NCBI GenBank assembly: GCA_016712415.1
Contig: JADJRC010000010.1
Span: forward strand, 186,001 to 250,000
From: Lewinellaceae bacterium
Lineage (GTDB): Bacteria; Bacteroidota; Bacteroidia; Chitinophagales; Saprospiraceae
Direction of reading: 5' to 3'
Length of the DNA stretch: 64,000 nt
Shown: one piece after another, positions 35,520 through 44,540 of the stretch
Layout of the letters: the number at the start of each line of letters is the position of its first letter
Numbering within the stretch: the stretch's first letter is position 1
Notes under the pieces: generated by a model
Database searches by the model: none
Seen by the model: only the letters and a program-made list of their open reading frames with translations
What the model was told of the DNA's origin: nothing
Program-made: the position numbers and the translations under genes

Positions 35520-37307
35520 ATGAGCCAGTTTGTAAAATTCCTGTTCGCCTCCTGTCTCGGCACCGCTCTTGCGCTTGCCCTGCTTGTTTTTATCGGATTC
35601 AGTATGCTGGCCGGCATGGCCGGCAAAGCTACGGAAGGAGAGAAGGTTGTGGTAAAGTCCAATTCTGTCCTTGAACTGGATTTCAAATACCTGATCCCGG
35701 AGAAGACCAATAATGTACCCCTCGACCCCTTTGACTTTAACCAGAAAAACGTGCTCGGCCTTACCGACCTGGTAGCGGCCATCCGCAAGGCGAAGGAAGA
35801 CCCCGACATCAAAGGCATCTATATCAATGCTACCTACGTCATGGCCGGGAAAGCCACCGCGTCCGTACTGCGTGATGCGTTGGCAGATTTCAGGTCATCG
35901 GGCAAGTTCATTGTGTCGTATGCCAACTACTACACCCAGGGCGCCTATTACATGGCCTCGGTGTCGGACAGCATCCTGCTCAATCCGGTAGGCGCCGTGG
36001 ATTTTCGCGGCTATTCCAGCATGATCGCATTTTTCAAGGGTATGCTGGATAAACTGGATGTCCAAATGAAGATATTCTACGCAGGAAAATTCAAAAGCGC
36101 CACAGAGCCGTACCGGCTCGACAAAATGAGCGACGAGAACCGGCTGCAGATCCGGGAGTATATCGCTGCGCTATACGACATCTTTATCAGCGACGTGTCG
36201 AAAGGCCGCAATATTCCGGAAGCAGAACTTCGGCAGATTGCCGACCGGTTCGACGGGCGCAGTGCGGAATCGGCCCTCAAAGCGCACCTGGTCGACCGTA
36301 TTGCCTACGAGGATGAAGCTTTTCAACTGATCAAAAACAAGATCGGTCTTGGAGAAAAGGAAAAACTCAACAGGATACACATCGAAGACTATTTTGAATC
36401 CAGGGCCAGGAAACTCGATTTTACCACAAAAGACAAAATCGCCGTCCTCTACGCAGAAGGCACGATCCTCGACGGTGAAAAGGGAGAAGTGGGAAACATC
36501 TACGATGTCCAGTATGTGAAAATGCTTCGCAAAATTCGCCTGGACGACGGTGTAAAGGCGGTGGTGTTGCGCATCAACTCCCCCGGAGGCAGCGTGCTCG
36601 CTAGTGAAAACATCCTGCGTGAAATCCAGCTGTGCAAACAAGCCGGCAAACCTGTGGTGGTCAGTATGGGCGACCTCGCAGCATCCGGAGGCTACTATAT
36701 CGCCTGTACGGCCGACAGTATCTTTGCCGAACCCGGCACCATCACCGGTTCAATCGGGGTGTTCGGTATGGTTCCCATTTTGCAGAAAACCATGAAGGAC
36801 AACCTGGGTATCACCTACGATACGGTGCGTACCGGCAAATATTCGGCATTTGGCACGCCATTCTACGACTTCTCCCCCGAAGAAAGCGCCATCATACAAA
36901 CCAGGGTGGAGGCGATCTATGAGGATTTCCTGAACAAGGTAGCAGCCGGACGACACAAGACGCGCGATCAGGTGCATGAAATCGCCCAGGGGCGTGTATG
37001 GCCGGGCCTGAAAGCCAAAGAGATCGGTCTGGTCGACGATATCGGTGGACTCGACCGTGCCATTTCCGCTGCGGCCAAACTTGCCGGTGTGGAAAAATAC
37101 CGCACCACCGAGTTTCCACGCACCAAAACAGGCATCGAACAGTTGATCGATCAGATCACCCGCAACAAAGACAAGGACGATAATATCAAGTCCTGGCTGA
37201 TCCGCTCGGAGCTCGGCGACCTATATCCCATGTACAAAACCATGCGCGACATACGCCGTTCCGAAGGAATACAGGCGCGGTTGCCCTATGAATTGATTAT
37301 TCGATAA
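35520..37307 (+). CDS. sppA: Signal peptide peptidase SppA, 67K type
   Basis: Membrane serine protease that clears cleaved signal peptides. 595 residues, double-domain form as in E. coli. N-terminal membrane helix (CLGTALALALLVFIGFSML). The general base would be Lys192 in AGKFKSATEPYRLD (first domain) and the nucleophile Ser389 in GDLAASGGYYIAC (second domain); INSPGGSVLASE is the conserved loop. All catalytic residues are present. The 3' end overlaps the converging thioesterase-like gene by 11 bases. Confidence 0.95.
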   Translation: MSQFVKFLFASCLGTALALALLVFIGFSMLAGMAGKATEGEKVVVKSNSVLELDFKYLIPEKTNNVPLDPFDFNQKNVLGLTDLVAAIRKAKEDPDIKGIYINATYVMAGKATASVLRDALADFRSSGKFIVSYANYYTQGAYYMASVSDSILLNPVGAVDFRGYSSMIAFFKGMLDKLDVQMKIFYAGKFKSATEPYRLDKMSDENRLQIREYIAALYDIFISDVSKGRNIPEAELRQIADRFDGRSAESALKAHLVDRIAYEDEAFQLIKNKIGLGEKEKLNRIHIEDYFESRARKLDFTTKDKIAVLYAEGTILDGEKGEVGNIYDVQYVKMLRKIRLDDGVKAVVLRINSPGGSVLASENILREIQLCKQAGKPVVVSMGDLAASGGYYIACTADSIFAEPGTITGSIGVFGMVPILQKTMKDNLGITYDTVRTGKYSAFGTPFYDFSPEESAIIQTRVEAIYEDFLNKVAAGRHKTRDQVHEIAQGRVWPGLKAKEIGLVDDIGGLDRAISAAAKLAGVEKYRTTEFPRTKTGIEQLIDQITRNKDKDDNIKSWLIRSELGDLYPMYKTMRDIRRSEGIQARLPYELIIR

Positions 37308-37893
37308 AATCCGTGGATTTTCCACCGGCAGGCACGGACCTGTCAATGAAGGTGTCTCGAAAGTTTGCTGCCTTGGCGGACTTGCGAGACGCCTTCTGTT
37401 TTATGCCCTTCCTGTTCGCAGACTTCGCCCTGAACGACCACGTCACCCATACCTGCGCCGCTTCTGTCCCGTCGGGCAACCTGCCGACCGAAGCGGCGCG
37501 AAATTCCTGTCCCGTTCCGGTATCCAGTGCGCGCTGAATGGTTTCTTCCAGGGATTTGCCGTCTGTACAGGTAAAAACCAGGGTGTCGGAGGCCTTTTTT
37601 AGAAATACAGCCTCCATACGGATAACCAACATCGAAACAGGAGGCCTTTCCTGTAAGGCAGCAAGCGCCAGAAGTCCGGTCGAAAGTTCGGCTGCTGCAC
37701 ACTGCGCTGCGAAGTACGTCGACCGGAACGGGTTTTGGCTGCGCCAGCCATAGGGCAAGGCTACATCGGCCTTGCTGCCGTCGCAAAAACGGACATTTAT
37801 GCCCATGAACCACGCAGCGGGCAGTTTCCAGAACAGGAAAAAACGCATGCGCCAGGAGGTGTTTACCCAATTCAGGAATGTAGACTTTGTCAT
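37297..37893 (-). CDS. DUF4442-type hotdog-fold protein (putative thioesterase)
   Basis: 198 residues. N-terminal two thirds match the DUF4442 hotdog family (MRFFLFWKLPAAWFMGINVR, NPFRSTYFAAQCAAAELSTG, ASDTLVFTCTDGKSLEETIQ), related to acyl-CoA thioesterases; substrate unknown. The C-terminal 35 residues are basic and low in order (ANRKGIKQKASRKSAKAA). Cytoplasmic. Confidence 0.75.
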   Translation of the reverse strand: MTKSTFLNWVNTSWRMRFFLFWKLPAAWFMGINVRFCDGSKADVALPYGWRSQNPFRSTYFAAQCAAAELSTGLLALAALQERPPVSMLVIRMEAVFLKKASDTLVFTCTDGKSLEETIQRALDTGTGQEFRAASVGRLPDGTEAAQVWVTWSFRAKSANRKGIKQKASRKSAKAANFRDTFIDRSVPAGGKSTDFIE

Positions 37894-37932
37894 GATATCG
37901 ACGGGCAGGTTGGAACCCTGCCGGCAAAAGTA

Positions 37933-37956
37933 TTGTTTAACAAATCGTTACTTTTA
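37933..37956 (+). promoter_or_regulatory. Promoter candidate upstream of the YkuK-family gene
   Basis: TTG at 37933-37935, then CAAAT and TACTTTTA at 37949-37956, with the same 13-base spacing as before yebC and der. The last base of the -7 box departs from TAnnTTTG. Predicted leader about 120 bases. Confidence 0.35.
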
Positions 37957-38082
37957 TGGTTTGGGAAAACAATTTTCCAAAAAAAGTTACAAATTTGAGT
38001 CTTTATTCCGATCCGGCGCCCCTCGGCGAACATTGTAATGATTACGCTCTTTCATATAAGTTAACCAAACAAGTTATACACC

Positions 38083-38553
38083 ATGAATTGGAGAAGACTC
38101 AACGGTCAGCGTATAGAACAACCGCTTTTAGACGCGGTGGAAGAAACGATCATCCGGGAGACAGACGCCGGGTTCAAACTCAAGGTCTGTATTGGAACGG
38201 ACTCACAGGTGATTGGCGACGAGGTGCACTTTGCCACGGTTATTGTCTTTCTGCGCGAAAAGCGGGGAGGCTTTATGTTTATTTCCAACGAAAAAAGTGC
38301 GCGCAAAATGACGCTGCGCGAACGCATGATCCTCGAAGTCGGCAGGTCTGTCGAAGTTGCTTACGCGCTTTGCACCCTGCTTGACCTGTACGATGTCGCA
38401 CTTGAAGTCCACGCAGATATCAATACCGATCCGGCATTTGAGAGCAACACAGCACTTAAAGAGGCTATGGGATATATCCTCAGCATGGGTTTTGTCTTCA
38501 AAGCCAAACCGGACGCCTTCGCCTCGTCCTCTTGTGCGGACAAGGTGATCTGA
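38083..38553 (+). CDS. RNase H-like YkuK-family protein
   Basis: 156 residues of the YkuK (DUF458) family, which has an RNase H-like fold; biological role unknown. Signatures: VCIGTDSQVIGDEVHFATVI, EVHADINTDPAFESN, AMGYILSMGFVFKAKPDAFA and SSSCADK, with acidic residues in the places expected for a metal site. Start at ATG 38083 with MNWRRLNGQRI. Confidence 0.88.
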   Translation: MNWRRLNGQRIEQPLLDAVEETIIRETDAGFKLKVCIGTDSQVIGDEVHFATVIVFLREKRGGFMFISNEKSARKMTLRERMILEVGRSVEVAYALCTLLDLYDVALEVHADINTDPAFESNTALKEAMGYILSMGFVFKAKPDAFASSSCADKVI

Positions 38554-38600
38554 CCGGGGACAACGCACTTTTACCGAACAAATACCTTCCAATTTGCGTG

Positions 38601-38627
38601 GATGCCCGGCTGATTCAGCCGGGCATC
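38601..38627 (+). terminator. Hairpin after the YkuK-family gene
   Basis: Near-perfect palindrome GATGCCCGGCTGA / TCAGCCGGGCATC around one base, 48 bases after the stop. No T-run follows, so it is a weak terminator or transcript-stabilising hairpin. Confidence 0.55.
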
Positions 38628-38733
38628 TGTGGTATTTGACGAACGGAGACAAATCCTTATCGAAAACACATGAAAATCACAGAGACTTCTGGCAACTTCG
38701 CGGCGATTTTCATTTCAAACACAATTTCTGGCT

Positions 38734-40053
38734 ATGAAGAGACTCCTCTCATTCTTCCCACTATGCATTTTACTGACCGCAACGGCATCTGCCCAGAACA
38801 TCAAGTTCGAGGAATACGATTTGCCCAACGGTTTAAAAGTTCTTCTGCACGAAGACCACAGCACACCCATTGTAGCCGTTTCGGTGATGTATCACGTCGG
38901 CTCCAAGAACGAAAAGCCCGACCGGACGGGATTTGCCCACTTCTTCGAACACCTGCTGTTTGAAGGATCGGACAATATCAAACGCGGCGAGTTTGACGAC
39001 TACATCAACAACGCCGGCGGCACAAACAACGCCAACACGACGTACGACCGCACCTTCTACTACGAAGTGCTGCCGAGCAACCAGCTCGGCCTCGGCCTCT
39101 GGCTCGAAAGCGAACGCATGCTGCACGCCCGTGTGGAAGATGCCGGTATCGAAACGCAGCGCCAGGTAGTCAAAGAAGAACGCCGCCAACGCGTCGACAA
39201 CCAGCCCTACGGCCGGGTACTGGAGGAAACGATGGCCCGCACCTTTAAGGTGCACCCATATGCGCACTCCACAATCGGCTCGATGGAACACCTCGACGCG
39301 GCTCAGGAGCAGGATTACAAACAGTTTTATAAAGATTTCTACCGGCCCGACAATGCCATCCTGTCTATCGCCGGCGATATCGACATTGCCCAGACGAAAA
39401 AACTGATCGACGTTTATTTTAAAAACATTCCAAAGGGCACCAGCCCTATTGTCCGGAAGTTTCCCCAGGAGCCGCCGCTGGCCAAGGAAGTGCGCGACAC
39501 GGTGTACGACAACGTTCAACTGCCCGCCGTCATTTACAGCTATCATATTCCCGCCCAGGGATCAAAAGACTCCTATGCGCTGGAGATGCTGGGTATGCTG
39601 CTGAGCCAGGGCGAAAGCAGCCGGATGCAAAAGACCATCGTCGACGAGCAACAAAAGGCTGTTTTTGCAGGATCATTTCCGTTCAACCTCGAAGATCCCG
39701 GCGCCAATATCTGCTTTGCAGTCGCCAACATGGGCGTCGATCCCTCCGAACTGGAAAAATCAATGGATGCGGTTATCGCAGGGGTGCAAACCGAACTGAT
39801 CACGGAACAGGAATTTCAGAAACTGCAAAACCAGGTGGAAAATGACTTTGTGACGGCCAATAACAGGGTCGTCGGCATTGCAGAAAGCCTTGCAAACTAC
39901 GAAATGTACTTTGGCGACGCCAACCTGATCAACACAGAACTCGAAAGGTATCGCCAGGTAACACGTGAAGACATCAAACGGGTGGCCAACGAATATTACA
40001 ACAAGAACAGGCGCGTCGTGCTGTATTGGTTGCCCAAAAACAAACAGCCGTAA
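38734..40053 (+). CDS. M16 zinc peptidase, active subunit
   Basis: Secreted insulinase-like (M16B) metallopeptidase, 439 residues, signal peptide ending LLTATASA. Inverted zinc motif HFFEH at residues 69-73 with the downstream Glu in KEERRQRVD (about 148-149). Family features VMYHVGSKNEKPDRTGFAHF and NNAGGTNNANTTYDRTFYYE. Followed at once by a second M16 protein without the zinc motif; such pairs form heterodimers that degrade peptides in the periplasm. Confidence 0.95.
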   Translation: MKRLLSFFPLCILLTATASAQNIKFEEYDLPNGLKVLLHEDHSTPIVAVSVMYHVGSKNEKPDRTGFAHFFEHLLFEGSDNIKRGEFDDYINNAGGTNNANTTYDRTFYYEVLPSNQLGLGLWLESERMLHARVEDAGIETQRQVVKEERRQRVDNQPYGRVLEETMARTFKVHPYAHSTIGSMEHLDAAQEQDYKQFYKDFYRPDNAILSIAGDIDIAQTKKLIDVYFKNIPKGTSPIVRKFPQEPPLAKEVRDTVYDNVQLPAVIYSYHIPAQGSKDSYALEMLGMLLSQGESSRMQKTIVDEQQKAVFAGSFPFNLEDPGANICFAVANMGVDPSELEKSMDAVIAGVQTELITEQEFQKLQNQVENDFVTANNRVVGIAESLANYEMYFGDANLINTELERYRQVTREDIKRVANEYYNKNRRVVLYWLPKNKQP

Positions 40054-40091
40054 TCGAACCCTTAATCATTTTCAAAATTGAATTGCATACA

Positions 40092-42221
40092 ATGAAGCAT
40101 TTTATAAAATTGAGCGCCGCGCTGGTATTGCTGCTGTCGGCGACTATTGCTCCAACCCTCCAGGCACAACTGCCAAGCGGGGCGCCGGCCATACCAGTGC
40201 CTTCGGGCGACGTGCGCAGTGCCGCGCCTGCACCCGGCACACCGCCCAAAATCCAGATCGGAAAGGCCGTAACGTTCAAACTCGACAACGGCCTGACGGT
40301 CATCGTGGTGGAAAACCACAAATTGCCCACCGTGTCGTTCCAGATTTTTGTGGACAGCGACCCGGTCATGGAAAATGAAGCCATCGGTTATGTCTCCATG
40401 ATGGGTGAACTGCTCAACAAAGGCACCAAAATCCTTTCCAAAGCGCAAATTGACGAACAGATCGACTTTATCGGCGCTTCCCTGTCCACCAGTATGAACG
40501 GTGTGTCCGGCTCCTGCCTGTCCAAACACTCGGATAAATTGCTGGGTATCATGTCCGATGTGCTCCTGAATCCCACTTTTCCGGCTGAAGAACTCGACAA
40601 GGCCAAGCGCAGACAGGAAAGCAACCTCGCCCAGGCAAAAGACGACGCCAACTCGATTGCCTCGAATGTCGGTTCCATTTTGCGCTACGGGAAAGACCAT
40701 CCGTACGGAGAAATTATGACGGAAGAGACACTTGCCAAGATCAATCTCGAGCAGATTCAGCAACACTACAACACGTATTTCAGACCCAATATTTCCTATT
40801 TTGTGGTTGTAGGCGACATCACGAAAGCCAAGGCGGAGCAGTATGCAAAGCAGTATTTCGGCAAATGGCAGCGGGCCGACGTCCCCAAACACAAGTATGC
40901 CGTACCCCAGCCTCCGGCCAAAACGCAGGTCGATTTTGTCCATAAGCCCGGCGCCGTACAGTCGGTTATCAACATCACGTATCCGGTCGAACTGCTGCCG
41001 GGCACGGTCGATGCCATTCAGGGAAGGTTGACCAACGCCGTTTTTGGCGGCTATTTCAACAGCCGGATCAATGCCAACCTTCGGGAAGGACACGGCTGGA
41101 CCTATGGCGCCCGCAGTTCGCTCAACCCCGACAAACTCGTGGGTTCGTTTAATGCAACGGCAAGCGTGCGCAATGCAGTAACCGATAGTTCCATCATCGA
41201 ATTCTTTAAGGAGATGGTGCGGATGCGCAGCGAAAAAGTGCCTGAATCGGAACTGCAAGTCGTTAAAAATGTACTGACGGGACAGTTTTCCCAGAGCCTC
41301 GAACAACCGGGCACAGTGGCCAGTTTTGCCCTTTCCACCGCCCGTTACGGCTTCCCGGCCGATTACTACGAGAAATACCTCGAGGTGCTGCAAAGCGTTA
41401 CCCCCGACGACGTGATGGTTGCGGCCAAAAAGTATATTACGCCCGATAATGCCCATATCCTGGTGGTTGGCAACAAAGAAGAGGTTGCCGAATCGCTGAA
41501 GCCGTTCTCCATGACGGCCAGGGTCAATTTTTACGATGTGTACGGCAATCCGGTACAGGACAGCAAAATGACCGTTCCTCCCGGCATGACGGCGGAGAAA
41601 GTCATTGAAGATTATATCAATGCCATAGGCGGCCAGGCGAAACTTGCCGCGATAAAAGACCTTCAGATCAACAGCACGATGAATATGGGCGGGATGAGCC
41701 TGCTGGTAAGCAGTGCCCAAAAAGACGGAAAAATATCCACCAAGGTAAGCATGAACGGGCAGGTGGTCGACAGCCGTACCTATGACGGCACAAAAGGCAC
41801 CGGCGCAGGCATGAATGGCGCCCGCGACCTGGAAGGAGAGGAACTGAACGACCTGAAAGAACAGGCAGCCTTTTGCAAGGAGGCCAATTATATTTCCGGC
41901 GGCTACAAACTGACGCTCAAAGGACTGGAAGATATCGGCGGCAATCCTGCCTATATCATCGAGGCCGAGCGGCCCGACGGCAAGAAGACGACCGAGTATT
42001 ACGATGTGAAAAGCAGTCTTAAGGTTCGCGAGGTCAGCACAGTTGAAGGCCCGGACGGGCCGGCAACCATGTCAAACGACTTTTCGGACTACAAAGAAAC
42101 GGGAGGGGTGCTCTTTCCCAACACGGTCACCCTGTCGGGTATCTTCCCGGTGCCGGTAAAAGCTGTCGTGACAGAATTGAAGGTAAACGCAGGGATTGAT
42201 GACAGTGTATTCAAACAGTAA
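40092..42221 (+). CDS. M16 peptidase-like, inactive partner subunit with extra C-terminal domain
   Basis: 709 residues from the ATG at 40092 (MKHFIKLSAALVLLLS, signal peptide to LQAQ); earlier starts would overlap the upstream gene and spoil the signal. The HxxEH motif is absent (GYVSMMGELLNKGT in its place), but the Arg/Tyr pair of the partner subunit is present (REGHGWTYGARSSL). After the M16 halves (to about residue 480) there is a further domain (IEDYINAIGGQAKLAAIKDL to VKAVVTELKVNAGIDDSVF) that resembles LolA/outer-membrane lipoprotein-sorting folds. The extra domain may anchor or guide the pair. Confidence 0.9.
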   Translation: MKHFIKLSAALVLLLSATIAPTLQAQLPSGAPAIPVPSGDVRSAAPAPGTPPKIQIGKAVTFKLDNGLTVIVVENHKLPTVSFQIFVDSDPVMENEAIGYVSMMGELLNKGTKILSKAQIDEQIDFIGASLSTSMNGVSGSCLSKHSDKLLGIMSDVLLNPTFPAEELDKAKRRQESNLAQAKDDANSIASNVGSILRYGKDHPYGEIMTEETLAKINLEQIQQHYNTYFRPNISYFVVVGDITKAKAEQYAKQYFGKWQRADVPKHKYAVPQPPAKTQVDFVHKPGAVQSVINITYPVELLPGTVDAIQGRLTNAVFGGYFNSRINANLREGHGWTYGARSSLNPDKLVGSFNATASVRNAVTDSSIIEFFKEMVRMRSEKVPESELQVVKNVLTGQFSQSLEQPGTVASFALSTARYGFPADYYEKYLEVLQSVTPDDVMVAAKKYITPDNAHILVVGNKEEVAESLKPFSMTARVNFYDVYGNPVQDSKMTVPPGMTAEKVIEDYINAIGGQAKLAAIKDLQINSTMNMGGMSLLVSSAQKDGKISTKVSMNGQVVDSRTYDGTKGTGAGMNGARDLEGEELNDLKEQAAFCKEANYISGGYKLTLKGLEDIGGNPAYIIEAERPDGKKTTEYYDVKSSLKVREVSTVEGPDGPATMSNDFSDYKETGGVLFPNTVTLSGIFPVPVKAVVTELKVNAGIDDSVFKQ

Positions 42222-42250
42222 TACCGGTCGCTGTTCCGACTGACAATTAC

Positions 42251-42258
42251 TATTTTTG
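42251..42258 (+). promoter_or_regulatory. Promoter candidate for yajC
   Basis: TATTTTTG fits TAnnTTTG and lies in CAATTACTATTTTTGC, similar to the yebC and der promoters. Transcripts would begin shortly before the inverted repeat at 42278-42351. Confidence 0.4.
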
Positions 42259-42277
42259 CGAGGAGGAAAAATTTAGA

Positions 42278-42351
42278 GGGTTTAGAGAGGTTTGGCGCGC
42301 TTTTTCAAAATCAAAGGCGCGCTACAAAATGGATTTTGCCTCTCTAAACCC
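42278..42351 (+). repeat. Long inverted repeat in the yajC leader
   Basis: Arms GGGTTTAGAGAGG (42278-42290) and CCTCTCTAAACCC (42339-42351) pair perfectly; inner CAAAATC and GATTTTG extend the stem across a bulge, and GGCGCGCT occurs twice in the bulge and loop. It may serve as a terminator for the peptidase operon or as a structured leader of yajC. Confidence 0.6.
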
Positions 42352-42385
42352 CTTCTCGCACTTTATTCATCATTAACAGATAACC

Positions 42386-42694
42386 ATGTTGCAATTTATT
42401 TTTCTGCAAACAACAACTCCGGCCCCCGGTGGTGGTAGTGGCATGCTCACTATGTTGTTTCCTTTCCTGATCCTTATTGTTTTTTACTTCTTTCTGATTC
42501 GTCCGCAAATAAAGCGTCAAAAAGACCAGCAGAAATTTGTGGAAAGCCTGAAAGAGGGTATGGAGGTAGTGACCAATTCGGGCATCATCGGTCGTATAAC
42601 CAAAATCAACGGGAATATCGTCCGCCTGATGGTTGACGAGAAAACGTTTATGCGTGTGGTGAAACAATCGATCACCGGAGAGTACAAGCCTTAA
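42386..42694 (+). CDS. yajC: Preprotein translocase subunit YajC
   Basis: Small inner-membrane protein of the Sec-DF-YajC complex. 102 residues: one membrane helix (MLTMLFPFLILIVFYFFLI), the family motif RPQIKRQKDQQKF, then VVTNSGIIGRITKING. The start at ATG 42386 leads into a short Gly/Pro-rich segment, which is normal for Bacteroidota YajC. Confidence 0.95.
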   Translation: MLQFIFLQTTTPAPGGGSGMLTMLFPFLILIVFYFFLIRPQIKRQKDQQKFVESLKEGMEVVTNSGIIGRITKINGNIVRLMVDEKTFMRVVKQSITGEYKP

Positions 42695-42699
42695 GTTGC

Positions 42700-43554
42700 A
42701 TGCCTATGTTGCAAAAGTGCCTGCTGTCGTTTGCTTTTATCTCGCTCCTGTCCGCTGCACTCGTTGCGCAAAGCCCATGGCCCCGCAGCAAGGCCGGTTT
42801 TTATGCCCAGGCTGCGTGGCATTTTATCCCGGCTTACGAAGAGATTTTTCCACGGTCACCGGGCTATTCCCCGCTGGACAGAAGGCTGTCAGAAAATACC
42901 TTCCAGTTATACGGAGAGTACGGCGTTAGCCGTGCAACCACCCTCACGGCTTCCCTGCCGTTGCGACTTGTCACGGCCGGCGATTTTCTTGAAAACTTCG
43001 CTACTCCGGAGACTGAAAGCGGTTCCCTTTTCGGGATGGGAAATGTATCCCTGGGTATTCGCCAGTCAATCCTGAAGGGCAATGTGCAGATTTCCGCTTC
43101 CCTGCGTGTTGATTTGCCGGTGGACAACTATGACGACGCCACCGGTTTGAGCACGGGTTACAAGGCGTGGACGGCTCTCCCTATGCTGAGTGCCGGCATG
43201 GGATTCGGCCGCGGGTATGGGTTCGTTTATGGGGGGTATGGTTTCCGGAGCGACAATTTTAGCCAGTTTGTCAATCTCGGTATCGAAGGCGGTTTCCGCA
43301 TAAAAAAAATGTGGCTCATCGGATTTTCCGAATGGATGGTCGGTCTGGAAAACGGCAACGTCAACCAGCCGCTCCGTAACAGACGAACGGCCCTGTATAT
43401 CAACGACCAGGGCTGGCTCTCCATAGGCGTAAAAGGTATCCTGGAATTCAACCGTTTCTGGGGCGTGCTGGCCTCTGCTGCCGGCGCCTCGGATGGCCAG
43501 TGGGTACCCAAAAAACCCGGATTTAGCATCGGAACCTACTTTAAATGGGATTGA
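42700..43554 (+). CDS. Putative outer-membrane beta-barrel protein
   Basis: 284 residues, signal peptide (LLSFAFISLLSAALVAQ). Alternating hydrophobic and aromatic strands (TFQLYGEYGVSRATTLTASL, MGNVSLGIRQSILKGNVQIS, GYGFVYGGYGF) and a C-terminal strand ending in Phe-Lys-Trp-Asp suggest an outer-membrane barrel; similar proteins are often annotated as transporters without proof. Starts 5 bases after yajC; ATG at 42706 is an alternative start. Confidence 0.65.
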   Translation: MPMLQKCLLSFAFISLLSAALVAQSPWPRSKAGFYAQAAWHFIPAYEEIFPRSPGYSPLDRRLSENTFQLYGEYGVSRATTLTASLPLRLVTAGDFLENFATPETESGSLFGMGNVSLGIRQSILKGNVQISASLRVDLPVDNYDDATGLSTGYKAWTALPMLSAGMGFGRGYGFVYGGYGFRSDNFSQFVNLGIEGGFRIKKMWLIGFSEWMVGLENGNVNQPLRNRRTALYINDQGWLSIGVKGILEFNRFWGVLASAAGASDGQWVPKKPGFSIGTYFKWD

Positions 43555-43604
43555 TTTAAGTACCGGAACCGAATTAATTGACCAAAAACTAAACAGTTTA
43601 TCCA

Positions 43605-44393
43605 ATGAAAAACAACCACGAGATTGATTACAAGATTTACGGCGAGGAAATGCAGTGCGTCGAAATCGAACTTGATCCCCAGGAAACGGTCATTGCAGAA
43701 TCGGGCAGTTTTATGTTCATGGACGAAGGGATCGAAATGGCCACGGTTTTTGGAGATGGCAGTGGGCGTGCCGAGGGTTTTTTTGGCAAGATCATGGATG
43801 CGGGCAAACGCCTGCTGACGGGTGAAAGTCTCTTTATCACGACGTTCACCAATATTACTCCTGCCCAGAAGCAGCGTGCCACCTTTGCTGCGCCCTACGC
43901 GGGCAAAATCATCGCGCTCGACCTGCATCAACTCAACGGCAAGGTGATCTGCCAGAAAGACGCATTTCTGTGCGCAGCCAAAGGCGTGCAGATCGGCATT
44001 GAATTTCAGCGCAAACTGGGCACCGGCCTGTTTGGCGGCGAAGGTTTTATCATGCAAAAACTCGAAGGCGACGGCCTGGCATTCGTGCATGCCGGCGGAT
44101 ATATCCTGGAACGCGAACTTCAGGTAGGGGAAACCCTGCGCGTCGATACCGGATGTATCGTTGCCTTTACCCACCGGATTGATTACGACATCCAGTTTAT
44201 CAAAGGCATCAACAATATGGTTGTCGGCTGCGAAGGGCTGTTTTTTGCCGTACTGCGCGGACCCGGCAAGGTCTGGCTTCAGTCTCTTCCGGTCAGCCGC
44301 CTCGCATCCCGTATCCTGCAATACGGCACGGCCAAAGGGAAAGAAGAGGGAAGTATCCTCGGCGGACTAGGGCGTGTACTTGACGGGGACTGA
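43605..44393 (+). CDS. AIM24/TIGR00266-family protein
   Basis: 262 residues, no signal peptide, beta-rich AIM24 fold. Family features IDYKIYGEEMQCVEIELDPQ, VIAESGSFMFMDEGIEM, FAAPYAGKIIALDL, FVHAGGYILERELQVGETLR and TGCIVAFTHRIDYDI. Function in bacteria unknown. Ends just before a clear terminator. Confidence 0.9.
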   Translation: MKNNHEIDYKIYGEEMQCVEIELDPQETVIAESGSFMFMDEGIEMATVFGDGSGRAEGFFGKIMDAGKRLLTGESLFITTFTNITPAQKQRATFAAPYAGKIIALDLHQLNGKVICQKDAFLCAAKGVQIGIEFQRKLGTGLFGGEGFIMQKLEGDGLAFVHAGGYILERELQVGETLRVDTGCIVAFTHRIDYDIQFIKGINNMVVGCEGLFFAVLRGPGKVWLQSLPVSRLASRILQYGTAKGKEEGSILGGLGRVLDGD

Positions 44394-44397
44394 AAGG

Positions 44398-44540
44398 GAC
44401 GGAAGACGGTGGACGGTTGCAAACAGCCAATCAGAATAATATCCGGTTGGCTGTTTTTTTTGGGGAATGTTCTCCAGCTTCTCCAGTAGAGATATATTTT
44501 GGCAATGCAATATATTTGGATCCGTCCACCGTCCACCGTC
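44398..44540. repeat. Inverted pair of ACCGTC-rich 19-mers flanking a terminator
   Basis: Left copy 44398-44416 (GACGGAAGACGGTGGACGG) and right copy 44522-44540 (CCGTCCACCGTCCACCGTC) are inverted with two mismatches. The right copy overlaps the stop codon of the minus-strand gene by two bases. A related sequence, CCACCGTCTACCGTC, lies at 13201-13215. Confidence 0.55.
44422..44461 (+). terminator. Rho-independent terminator after the AIM24-family gene
   Basis: Stem AACAGCCAA (44422-44430) and TTGGCTGTT (44447-44455), followed by a T-run to 44461. Classical form. Confidence 0.9.

Noticed and set aside
40062..41720. Long minus-strand frame opposite the M16 genes
   Set aside because: Antisense shadow; the plus strand holds intact M16 family motifs and a signal peptide.
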